A stretch of 51,860 nt of DNA. Source: Microcoleus vaginatus WJT46-NPBG5. Lineage in GTDB: Bacteria; Cyanobacteriota; Cyanobacteriia; Cyanobacteriales; Oscillatoriaceae. This document shows, piece by piece, positions 45,162 to 51,860 of the stretch. The stretch covers positions 1 through 51,860 of the forward strand of contig JAHHHM010000034.1 in assembly GCA_019359355.1 (NCBI GenBank), in the 5' to 3' direction. The notes below the pieces were generated by a model, which was not told where the DNA came from, searched no databases, and was given only the letters and a program-made list of their open reading frames with translations. Positions within the stretch are counted from its first letter, which is position 1; every line of letters starts with the position of its first letter. The position numbers and the translations under genes are program-made.

Positions 45162-46175
45162 ATGGATTATCGGGAAGCGGGTGTAGATGTTGAGGCCGGT
45201 CGAGCTTTTGTGGGGCGAATTCGCAGTTTGGTGAATAGCACACACCGTCCGGAGGTTTTAGGCGGTTTGGGCGGGTTTAGCGGGTGTTTTCAGATGCCGG
45301 CTGGTTATCAAGAGCCGGTTTTGGTTTCGGGGACAGATGGAGTGGGGACAAAGCTGAAACTCGCTCACAGCCTCAATCGGCACGATACGGTTGGCATTGA
45401 TTTAGTCGCAATGTGTGTCAATGATGTCCTAACATCCGGTGCAGAACCACTGTTCTTTTTGGACTATTTGGCGACGGGGAAACTGAATCAAGAGCAGTTA
45501 ACTCAAGTGGTGGCTGGAATTGCATCAGGGTGCCGGCAGGCTGGGTGTGCCCTGCTGGGGGGAGAGACGGCGGAGATGCCGGGATTTTATCAGTTTGGTG
45601 AGTACGATTTGGCTGGTTTTTGTGTGGGAATTGCCGAGAAAAGTCGGCTGCTGGATGGATCGCAGGTGCGGGTGGGTGATGTGGCGATAGGGTTGCCGAG
45701 TTCAGGGGTTCACAGCAATGGGTTTAGTTTGGTGAGGAAGATTGTTAGCGATGGTGGCTTTAGCTGGAATGACTGCCCAGAGGGGTTAAATGGCAATCTA
45801 GGGGATGTGCTACTGACACCGACACAGATATATGTGAGAGAGGTTTTGGATGCGCTGCGAGGCGGTGTAGAGATTCACGGCATGGCTCACATTACAGGAG
45901 GCGGGTTGCCAGAGAATTTGCCGCGCTGTCTGGGTGCAGGACAATCAATTCAGATCGATGTGAGCCGTTGGGAAGTGCCGGCAGTTTTTCAGTGGTTAGC
46001 ACATGCCGGTGATGTGAGTTTACCGGATATGTATAACACTTTCAATATGGGGATTGGGTTTGTGCTATTAGTGCCGGCAGCCCAAGCTGAGGAGACAATT
46101 CGCCGGTTTGCTTCTGCTTATGTTATTGGGGAAGTGGTTGAGGGTGACGGGGATTTGATTGGCGTGCCGGCATAA
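45162..46175 (+). CDS. purM: Phosphoribosylformylglycinamidine cyclo-ligase
   Basis: AIR synthetase, which closes the imidazole ring in purine synthesis using ATP. The ATG at 45162 ([20 protein letters not shown]) was chosen because homologues start there and GAGGG is 12 nt upstream; an in-frame start 75 nt earlier adds no conserved residues. The 337-residue protein has the family motifs [62 protein letters not shown] and [13 protein letters not shown]. It is a single-function enzyme and stands alone. Confidence 0.96.
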   Translation: MDYREAGVDVEAGRAFVGRIRSLVNSTHRPEVLGGLGGFSGCFQMPAGYQEPVLVSGTDGVGTKLKLAHSLNRHDTVGIDLVAMCVNDVLTSGAEPLFFLDYLATGKLNQEQLTQVVAGIASGCRQAGCALLGGETAEMPGFYQFGEYDLAGFCVGIAEKSRLLDGSQVRVGDVAIGLPSSGVHSNGFSLVRKIVSDGGFSWNDCPEGLNGNLGDVLLTPTQIYVREVLDALRGGVEIHGMAHITGGGLPENLPRCLGAGQSIQIDVSRWEVPAVFQWLAHAGDVSLPDMYNTFNMGIGFVLLVPAAQAEETIRRFASAYVIGEVVEGDGDLIGVPA

Positions 46176-46434
46176 GTAGCGGTGAGGGTGTGAGGATGCC
46201 GGCAGCATCAGATTTGCTCAATTGAAAACATTCAAATTTTCATGGCAAAAGCAGCAGATATCGGCAGCAAACGATTAATTATTCTGGCACCGACACGCTG
46301 CTAAAATCGCTTTTCAACAACCGCTTCCTTCCCTGATTTCGTTTGTGCCGATGTTGAAGAGAGGAAATGAGGACTTAAAAGTCCGGCAAGCTTTGCAAAT
46401 TTCGCGCTCTGATGAACAGGTATTTGGAGTTAGT

Positions 46435-46944
46435 TTATTTAGCTGCCGGCGTCTCTGTTACCAATCCAATTACACCCTCCAGTTGAGCATTCACTAAGTT
46501 CGCACCTTTAAGATTGGCACCACTTAAATGAGCATTTAATAAATTAGCATTAGATAAATCTGAAGAACTTAAATCGGCTCCTTTAAAATCAGCTTCTTTT
46601 AAATCTGAGCCGCTCAAATCAGCCCCTTTTAAATAGGCACCTCTCAAGTTTGCACCTCGCAAGTCAGCTCCTCTCAAGTCAGCTCCTCGCAGGTTAGCAC
46701 TCCTCAAATCAGCACCACTGAGATCCGCAGAAAATAAATTGGCATTGCTGAGATCGGCACGGCTAAGATCGGATCGCCTTATGTTTGCTCCCCCTAGGCT
46801 CGTCCCTTGGAGGTTGGCACCGGCTAGGCTGCAACCCTGGCATTGTTTATTTTTCAGCAACCGCTTCATGTGTGCCGGCTGCGCCCAACAGCCTGAGCAG
46901 AGTGCAAGCAGCAGTGCGCTGGTTACTAGGAATCTTGTTTTCAC
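46435..46944 (-). CDS. Exported pentapeptide-repeat protein
   Basis: Start chosen at GTG 46944, which begins a signal-peptide-like segment (VKTRFLVTSALLLALCSGC, cleavage near CWA); the earlier TTG start at 47025 adds an unrelated stretch. A GGGG run upstream may be the ribosome-binding site. The mature part begins KNKQCQGCSLAGANLQG, with two cysteines, and continues as A(D/N)LxX repeats to about residue 150. Exported pentapeptide proteins with a CxxC start are known in cyanobacterial lumen or periplasm; the function is unknown. The start is uncertain. Confidence 0.8.
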   Translation of the reverse strand: MKTRFLVTSALLLALCSGCWAQPAHMKRLLKNKQCQGCSLAGANLQGTSLGGANIRRSDLSRADLSNANLFSADLSGADLRSANLRGADLRGADLRGANLRGAYLKGADLSGSDLKEADFKGADLSSSDLSNANLLNAHLSGANLKGANLVNAQLEGVIGLVTETPAAK

Positions 46945-47207
46945 AGCCCTTTTCCCCTCACTTGTGCCAATCACAGAAGTTCCTTCCGCAAAAATCTTGC
47001 TTTCACAAGATATATTATCTGTCAATAAGGGTGAAACCCCTCATTTAATTTTGAATGCCGGTGAAGGATTGCAAACCTGCCGCTGACGCCCTAACCCCAG
47101 CCTCCAAGGGAGTTACCGGCTTAAAGGAAAAAAATTGCGTTTTCATTGATTCCCGTGTAATATGTGAAAAAACAAACAACGGTATCCCGACCGAATAACC
47201 GTAGATT

Positions 47208-48329
47208 ATGATAAGGCCCTTCTTGAAACATCTCTGGCAACGCGATTCTTTAACACGCTGGGTGTCCCTCTTCTTGGTGGGGGTAACGTTAAGTTTGACG
47301 ATCGCTGCCTGCACCGGCGGCGGGAATACCGGCACCGGCGGCGGGACTGCCGGCAATTCCAATGCCGGTTCAGCTAACGGTTCCAGCTCAGCTGCCAAAG
47401 ATGTTGAACTTACCCTCGTTTCTTTTGCTGTTACCCGTGCAGCTCACGAGCAAATCATTCCTAAATTTATAGAAAAGTGGAAGCAAGAACATAACCAAAC
47501 CGTCACCTTCAATCAAAGTTATGGTGGATCAGGTTCCCAAACCCGCGCTGTGATTGATGGTTTGGAAGCAGATGTTCTACACTTGGCACTCGCCTTAGAC
47601 ACAGAGAAAGTTGAGAAAGCAGGTTTGATTGAACCGGGTTGGGAAAATGAAGCGCCCAACGGTGCAATTGTTAGTAAATCTGTTGCAGCTTTGGTGACTC
47701 GCGAAGGCAATCCCAAAGGCGTCAAAGATTGGGCAGACTTAACAAAAGAAGGCGTTAGCGTTATTACTGCCAACCCTAAAACCTCTGGTGGAGCAAGATG
47801 GAATTTCTTGGCTTTGTGGGGCGCAATAACCCGAACTGGGGGTGACGAAGCCAAAGCCCTGGAATTTACCACCAATGTTTTTAAAAATGTGCCGGTGCTT
47901 CCTAAAGATGCCCGTGAGGCAAGCGATGTATTTTTCAAACAAGGCCAGGGAGATGTCTTAATCAACTACGAAAATGAAGTGATTCTCGCGGGTTTGAATG
48001 GCGAAAAATTGCCTTACGTGATCCCCGAAGTCAACATTTCCATCGATAATCCGATTGCTGTTGTAGACAAAAACGTTGATAAGCACGGAACTAGAGAAGT
48101 TGCCGAAGCATTTGTGCAGTTTCTTTACACACCAGAAGCCCAACGAGAATTTGCTAAATTAGGATTCCGACCTGTTGACGCCACAGTCGGTGAAGAAACG
48201 GCTAATAAGTTTACAAAGCTTAAAACCCTCTTTACAGCGCAAGATTTAGGGGGCTGGGATGCTATCCAGAAACAATTTTTTGATGATGGGGCAGTTTTTG
48301 ACAAAGTTCAGGCTGATACTAAAAAATAG
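47208..48329 (+). CDS. sbpA: Sulfate ABC transporter substrate-binding protein
   Basis: Captures periplasmic sulfate (or thiosulfate) for the CysTW permease. The 373-residue protein has an N-terminal signal with lipobox IAAC (cleavage before Cys35), a Gly/Thr/Asn-rich linker, then the family pattern LTLVSFAVTRAAHEQIIPKF, FNQSYGGSGSQTRAVIDGLEADV, NPKTSGGARWNFLALWG and YENEVILAG, which form the ligand-binding pocket. Cysteine anchoring suggests a lipoprotein. The ATG is 5 nt after an imperfect inverted repeat, ACGGTAT/ATAACCGT (47179-47185, 47195-47202), which might control it; a low-confidence reading. Confidence 0.95.
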   Translation: MIRPFLKHLWQRDSLTRWVSLFLVGVTLSLTIAACTGGGNTGTGGGTAGNSNAGSANGSSSAAKDVELTLVSFAVTRAAHEQIIPKFIEKWKQEHNQTVTFNQSYGGSGSQTRAVIDGLEADVLHLALALDTEKVEKAGLIEPGWENEAPNGAIVSKSVAALVTREGNPKGVKDWADLTKEGVSVITANPKTSGGARWNFLALWGAITRTGGDEAKALEFTTNVFKNVPVLPKDAREASDVFFKQGQGDVLINYENEVILAGLNGEKLPYVIPEVNISIDNPIAVVDKNVDKHGTREVAEAFVQFLYTPEAQREFAKLGFRPVDATVGEETANKFTKLKTLFTAQDLGGWDAIQKQFFDDGAVFDKVQADTKK

Positions 48330-48657
48330 TCAATAAACCTTGATTGAGAATTGAAATTTTCTTAATTCAAGTTTAAGCTTGAACACTGTAACTTGTCTGG
48401 GCGATAGGCTAAAGCGCATCTATTTCTTATGGTAGTTGAGCAGCTAAAAATCCCCCAGTTCTCACTGCCTCCCATATTGGGAAAAATATGAGTAGCGGCA
48501 GCATCTTGGTTCCTGAGATAATAGCCAGCACCCAAGATGCCCGCCCTACAAATTGACAAAAACGGGAGCTACCCTCTCCGTTAAACAGGGCGCACACGCT
48601 CTTGCGCCCCTACAGCCCTTTCTCTAACTCAACAAAAAATTAAATGCCTAGCAGCTT
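48330..48657. other. 328-nt sbpA-cysT spacer with a REP-like hairpin
   Basis: GGGCGCA (48588-48594) pairs with TGCGCCC (48603-48609) around an 8-nt loop, followed by CTACAG; such GGGGCGC/CTACA elements are common in cyanobacterial spacers. No gene seen. TTCAAG/CTTGAA near 48366-48384 is a second small dyad. The spacer may separate sbpA and cysT transcripts or be an inserted repeat. Confidence 0.55.
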
Positions 48658-49515
48658 ATGACTGTCTCTACTCCCTCCTCTCCCGCTCCTATTAAGAAAA
48701 ATCCTCTAAATCAGATTAGCAAGCTGTCTTGGCCCTGGCGCATTACCTTGGGCTACCTGACGATAATGCTACTGCTACCAGTGTCCGCACTTATCTTAAA
48801 AGCTAGCACTGAAAATCCTGCTGATTTTTGGAGAATTGCCACCAGTCCTGTTGCGCTTGCAACTTATGATGTCACCTTTGTTACCTCGCTCATTGCAGCC
48901 TTAATTAATGGAGTTTTTGGTACTTTAATTGCTTGGGTTTTAGTGCGGTATGATTTCCCATTCAAGCGGGTAATTGATGCGGCCATTGATTTGCCGTTCG
49001 CTTTACCTACTTCGGTTGCCGGTTTGACACTCGCATCTGTTTACAGCAATAACGGCTGGATTGGATCATTGCTAGCACCCTTCGGGATTAAAGTCGCTTT
49101 TACTCGTTTAGGGGTGGGAGTTGCAATGATTTTTATTTCCCTGCCTTTCGTGGTGCGAACCTTGCAGCCGGTGTTGCAGGATATGGAGAAGGAAATAGAA
49201 GAAGCAGCTTGGTCATTAGGTGCCTCTCGATGGCAAACATTTTGGCGTGTTGTTCTGCCACCTTTATTGCCGGCTATTTTGACGGGGATCTCATTGGGTT
49301 TTTCCCGTGCAGTTGGTGAATATGGGTCAGTTGTAATTGTTGCTTCTAATGTTCCGTTTAAAGATTTAATTGCTTCAGTTCTGATTATCCAAAGATTAGA
49401 ACAATATGACTATTCTGGAGCAACTGTAATTGGCACCGTTCTGTTACTAATTTCTCTAGGAATTCTGCTAGCCATTAATCTATTACAAGCTTGGGGACGA
49501 CGGTATGAACTATAA
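48658..49515 (+). CDS. cysT: Sulfate ABC transporter permease CysT
   Basis: Inner-membrane permease half that forms the sulfate channel with CysW. The 285-residue protein has about six membrane segments and the EAA loop [20 protein letters not shown] (near 180-200), which contacts the ATPase. NNGWIGSLL and [12 protein letters not shown] fit CysT. It overlaps cysW by 11 nt, so the two are translationally coupled. Confidence 0.95.
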   Translation: MTVSTPSSPAPIKKNPLNQISKLSWPWRITLGYLTIMLLLPVSALILKASTENPADFWRIATSPVALATYDVTFVTSLIAALINGVFGTLIAWVLVRYDFPFKRVIDAAIDLPFALPTSVAGLTLASVYSNNGWIGSLLAPFGIKVAFTRLGVGVAMIFISLPFVVRTLQPVLQDMEKEIEEAAWSLGASRWQTFWRVVLPPLLPAILTGISLGFSRAVGEYGSVVIVASNVPFKDLIASVLIIQRLEQYDYSGATVIGTVLLLISLGILLAINLLQAWGRRYEL

Positions 49516-50392
49516 TGTCGCGGGAAAGTCTTTTTATCCAGAACAACCTTCCGAGCCAGCATCACCCGCCAAACCGGCAAATGAAGTGAACTGGGTAAAG
49601 ATAGTTTTGATAAGCGTGACAATCGTCTACTTATCATTAGTTATGTTCATTCCAGCTTTGAATGTTTTTGTGGAAGCGTTTAAAGCTGGTATGGGGCCAT
49701 TTTTAAGTAACCTGACAGAACCGGCTTTTATTCATGCCATCAAGCTAACTGTTTTAATCGCTTTAATTGTTGTGCCGGTTAATACAGTATTTGGACTTTG
49801 TGCGGCATGGGTCATTGCACGGAACCACTTTCGGGGTCGAACCTTACTGATTAGCGTTTTAGACGTCCCTTTCGCCGTATCTCCTGTAGTCGCTGGACTG
49901 ATGATCGTGCTACTTTACGGAAGGAATGGTTGGTTTGGCCCACTTCTAGAATCAGCCAACATAAAAATTATTTTTGCGATGCCGGCAATGGTACTGGCAA
50001 GTGCATTTATCACTTTACCTTTTGTCGCTCGTGAAGTCATTCCGGTTTTAGAAGAAGCCGGTTCAGAGCAAGAAGAAGCTGCCAAAACTTTGGGTGCAAA
50101 TGATTGGCAAATATTTTGGCGCGTGACCCTGCCAAATATCCGTTGGGGTTTACTCTACGGGGTGATTTTAACAAATGCCAGAGTTATGGGCGAGTTTGGC
50201 GCAGTCTCAGTGGTATCTGGAAATATTGCCCGTAAAACTCAAACCCTGCCTTTATTTGTTGAAGAAGCTTACAAGCAATACCAGACCCAAGCTGCTTATT
50301 CAGCGGCGGTTTTGTTGGCGCTTCTAGCTGTTGTCACCCTTATTCTGAAGGAAGTTCTTGAGCAAAAAACTCGTATTAAAAACGTGGATTAG
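49505..50392 (+). CDS. cysW: Sulfate ABC transporter permease CysW
   Basis: Partner permease of CysT. The 295-residue protein has a short cytoplasmic start and six membrane segments. Its EAA loop is [20 protein letters not shown] (near 195-215), followed by [21 protein letters not shown], the family ending, and [22 protein letters not shown]. The gene overlaps cysT and is followed 9 nt later by the first NIL-domain gene; no cysA ATPase follows. Confidence 0.95.
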   Translation: MNYNVAGKSFYPEQPSEPASPAKPANEVNWVKIVLISVTIVYLSLVMFIPALNVFVEAFKAGMGPFLSNLTEPAFIHAIKLTVLIALIVVPVNTVFGLCAAWVIARNHFRGRTLLISVLDVPFAVSPVVAGLMIVLLYGRNGWFGPLLESANIKIIFAMPAMVLASAFITLPFVAREVIPVLEEAGSEQEEAAKTLGANDWQIFWRVTLPNIRWGLLYGVILTNARVMGEFGAVSVVSGNIARKTQTLPLFVEEAYKQYQTQAAYSAAVLLALLAVVTLILKEVLEQKTRIKNVD

Positions 50393-50401
50393 GAGGGTTA
50401 C

Positions 50402-50752
50402 ATGGTTATTAAAAATCCCACAGATTCCCAAAGCGAGCGTTTAAATGAGTTACAGGAAAACCCAGAACTAGCTTCGGCTAGCGCTCCTGAAGATAATCCG
50501 ATCCTTCTTACCCGGATTAGAATTCGGATTTCTAAAAAATATCATCAAGAACCTGTCATTTCACGGTTAGTTTCTGAGTATGGCTTAACAGTCAATATTG
50601 CTGCTGCTCTTTTGGGAGCAAACGCCAGAGATGATGGGTGGTTTCACTTACAACTTCAAGGAACAAGTCAGCAGATTAACAGTGCTTTAATCTACTTGAA
50701 TGATTTAGATCTCGAAGTTTGGCATGAGTCTGACAATGCAAATGATTGGTAA
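50402..50752 (+). CDS. NIL-domain protein 1
   Basis: A 116-residue protein with a disordered start of about 35 residues (polar, Glu/Ser/Pro-rich) and then a NIL-like domain: TRIRIRISKKYHQEPVISRL, then GLTVNIAAALLGANARDDGW and HLQLQGTSQQINSALIYLN. NIL domains, best known from the C-terminal end of the methionine transporter ATPase MetN, bind small ligands. A GGAGG sequence 7 nt upstream fixes the start. It follows cysW closely, so it is probably in the same transcript. Confidence 0.87.
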   Translation: MVIKNPTDSQSERLNELQENPELASASAPEDNPILLTRIRIRISKKYHQEPVISRLVSEYGLTVNIAAALLGANARDDGWFHLQLQGTSQQINSALIYLNDLDLEVWHESDNANDW

Positions 50753-51026
50753 ACAATTAAGTCGCAGTAGTCCCATCATGACGCGAATTAAAATCCAAAT
50801 TCCCAAAAGGTGCATGAAAGAGCCGGTGATTTCTAAGCTAACTTCAGAACACGGCTTAACAGTGAACATTACTGGAGCAATGCTGGGAGCGCATAGCTAT
50901 GAGGAAGGGTGGTTTGATTTAGAATTACACGGGCTTCCTCAACAAATTCAAGACGCTCTGGCATACCTTCAGGATCTCAACGTAAAGATTTGGGGAAAAC
51001 CTAATCCCGATGGCGATAGTTGGTGA
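50742..51026 (+). CDS. NIL-domain protein 2
   Basis: Second tandem paralogue. The shared core is RIKIQIPKRCMKEPVISKL, GLTVNITGAMLGAHSYEEGW and DLELHGLPQQIQDALAYLQ. It lacks the long polar leader of its neighbours. The start is uncertain: ATGs at 50724, 50742 and 50778 are in frame, and the chosen one overlaps the stop of the first NIL gene, implying coupling. No clear ribosome-binding site helps. A lysine/cysteine replaces the usual lysine-tyrosine of the KKY/QKY motif. Confidence 0.8.
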   Translation: MIGKQLSRSSPIMTRIKIQIPKRCMKEPVISKLTSEHGLTVNITGAMLGAHSYEEGWFDLELHGLPQQIQDALAYLQDLNVKIWGKPNPDGDSW

Positions 51027-51044
51027 GTAAAAAGGTAAAATTAG

Positions 51045-51395
51045 ATGATTGCTGAAATTAAAGATGATTCGCAATTTACTCTGATGCAGCCGGCACAATC
51101 AACAACCGAGTTGGTTAATGGGGCTGGAGATAATCGACCCACTCAAATTCGTATTCGCATTCGAGTTTCTCAAAAATATTATCACGAGCCGGTGATTTCT
51201 CACTTGATTTCTGAGTACAGCTTGAATGTGAATGTCAATGCAGCACTACTCGGGGCAAATGCTCCAAATGATGGTTGGTTTGATTTAGAACTGCGGGGAA
51301 CGAACAAGCAAATTCAACGCGCTCTCATCTACCTCAATCAACTGGATGTGAAAATCTGGAGTCAATCGACTGATCCAGAAGAAGAGAATTGGTGA
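51045..51395 (+). CDS. NIL-domain protein 3
   Basis: Third tandem paralogue, 116 residues, with the same layout as the first: a polar leader of about 35 residues, then RIRIRVSQKYYHEPVISHL, NVNVNAALLGANAPNDGW and DLELRGTNKQIQRALIYLN, and an acidic final EEENW. The three proteins share the EPVIS, GW and terminal Trp positions, so they probably arose by duplication. It lies 18 nt after the second copy. Confidence 0.85.
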   Translation: MIAEIKDDSQFTLMQPAQSTTELVNGAGDNRPTQIRIRIRVSQKYYHEPVISHLISEYSLNVNVNAALLGANAPNDGWFDLELRGTNKQIQRALIYLNQLDVKIWSQSTDPEEENW

Positions 51396-51402
51396 GGGGC
51401 TG

Positions 51403-51687
51403 GTGAATCGGCAGTTTCCTAAAAGGATGAAGCGCTATTTTTATGAAGAAGATGCGGTTGAGGGTCACTGTGAAGAATCCTTAACCTTCATTATTATGAG
51501 CCGGCATCCAGAAATTCTACGGCAATCTATATACAATCAACGTTTTATGCGCTGCCGGCAATTCAGCGACTTACCCTCAAGTGGCTACAAGGGACGAGCC
51601 GGCATCAATGATAGGCAATCAGTTTACCTGAACAGTTTGATAAACAAAGATTATCATCAAGATGTTGCTAAATGTAAAGAAAACTGA
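51403..51687 (+). CDS. Doubtful 94-codon ORF between the NIL cluster and psbA
   Basis: A frame starting at GTG 51403, 7 nt after the third NIL gene. The composition is basic and rich in Arg, Tyr and Cys, with no recognisable motif. It could be a real small gene or chance; no ribosome-binding site is evident beyond a GAGGGG run that lies inside the previous gene's end. Confidence 0.25.
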   Translation: MNRQFPKRMKRYFYEEDAVEGHCEESLTFIIMSRHPEILRQSIYNQRFMRCRQFSDLPSSGYKGRAGINDRQSVYLNSLINKDYHQDVAKCKEN

Positions 51688-51764
51688 GTAATATGATACT
51701 CAAGCAGGCAAACACCTGCCCAACATCATAAGCACCTCGAAAAATCAATAGCAATCATAAACAA
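51665..51764 (+). promoter_or_regulatory. Candidate psbA promoter and leader
   Basis: TTGCTA (51665-51670) and TAATAT (51689-51694), 18 nt apart, are a plausible sigma-70-like pair, each only partly matching consensus. The leader contains the hairpin GCAGG (51704-51708) with CCTGC (51715-51719). Tentative. Confidence 0.35.
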
Positions 51765-51860
51765 ATGACCACAACCCTCCAACGCCGCGAAAGCGCCAAC
51801 GTTTGGGAACGGTTCTGCCAGTGGGTGACCTCAACCGAAAACCGGCTTTATGTCGGCTGG
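51765..51860 (+). CDS. psbA: Photosystem II D1 protein, N-terminal part only
   Basis: D1 is a reaction-centre core subunit of photosystem II. The first 32 codons are present, reading [18 protein letters not shown] and then [14 protein letters not shown], the conserved N-terminus of cyanobacterial D1. The gene continues beyond the window, so the Tyr161, His and manganese ligands cannot be seen. Start ATG at 51765. Confidence 0.97.
   Translation, partial: MTTTLQRRESANVWERFCQWVTSTENRLYVGW

Noticed and set aside
1-51860. CRISPR array, tRNA, rRNA and glutamine riboswitch
   Set aside because: No regularly spaced direct repeats, no tRNA cloverleaf or T-loop sequence and no glnA-type motif were seen on reading; a covariance-model scan would be decisive.

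Overview
This window is a cyanobacterial chromosome segment. The markers are the start of psbA (photosystem II D1) at the right edge, a ferredoxin-type glutamate synthase, a PanC-CMK fusion, a DnaK2-type chaperone, a Psb35-like photosystem protein, the rne-rnhB gene pair, and an RNase E ending in a run of six arginines. The many intergenic repeats and the very frequent GCCGGC hexamer suggest a filamentous, Microcoleus/Oscillatoria-like genome; that placement is inference. I saw no tRNA, rRNA, CRISPR array or intact transposase gene.

Layout: (1) 0-1.1 kb, minus strand: a truncated membrane-protein gene, a peptidoglycan-binding protein and a doubtful small ORF. (2) 1.2-4.3 kb, minus strand: dnaK and a small heat-shock protein, separated by a 91-bp MITE-like element. 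About 950 bp of repeat-bearing DNA follows. (3) 5.2-7.3 kb, plus: a DICT-domain/HD-like signalling protein coupled by ATGA overlap to a pentapeptide-repeat protein. (4) 7.3-9.3 kb, minus: a CPBP membrane protease, clpS and a VapBC-like toxin-antitoxin pair. (5) 9.4-12 kb: small conserved cyanobacterial proteins and a STAS-domain anti-sigma antagonist. (6) 12.1-21.4 kb: a B12-binding-type radical SAM protein, then after a 1.1-kb leader rne, rnhB and an exported protein, with DUF1997 and pheA beyond. (7) 21.4-24.7 kb: a second pentapeptide protein, a large unknown membrane protein and a Lon-N-domain protein.

(8) 24.7-30.2 kb, minus: the str operon in the order rpsL-rpsG-fusA-tuf-rpsJ, with unusually long, hairpin-rich spacers. 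(9) 30.4-33.8 kb, minus: an IscA-family protein, a cupin and an exported phosphodiester glycosidase. (10) 34.9-39.6 kb: Fd-GOGAT after a 1.1-kb upstream region. (11) 40-45 kb, minus: Psb35-like protein, polysaccharide deacetylase, PanC-CMK and RlpA. (12) 45.1-47 kb: purM (plus) and a third, exported pentapeptide protein (minus). (13) 47.2-51.4 kb, plus: a sulfate ABC transport locus (sbpA, cysT, cysW) followed by three tandem NIL-domain proteins and no cysA. psbA begins about 370 bp later.

Most genes are conserved housekeeping or photosynthesis-related functions. The less explained content is the tandem NIL cluster beside an ATPase-less sulfate permease, the DICT-pentapeptide pair, the repeat-expanded tail of RNase E, the long rne and gltS leaders, and several dyad or repeat structures in spacers. 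All domain calls come from reading the translations by eye; no database search was run.
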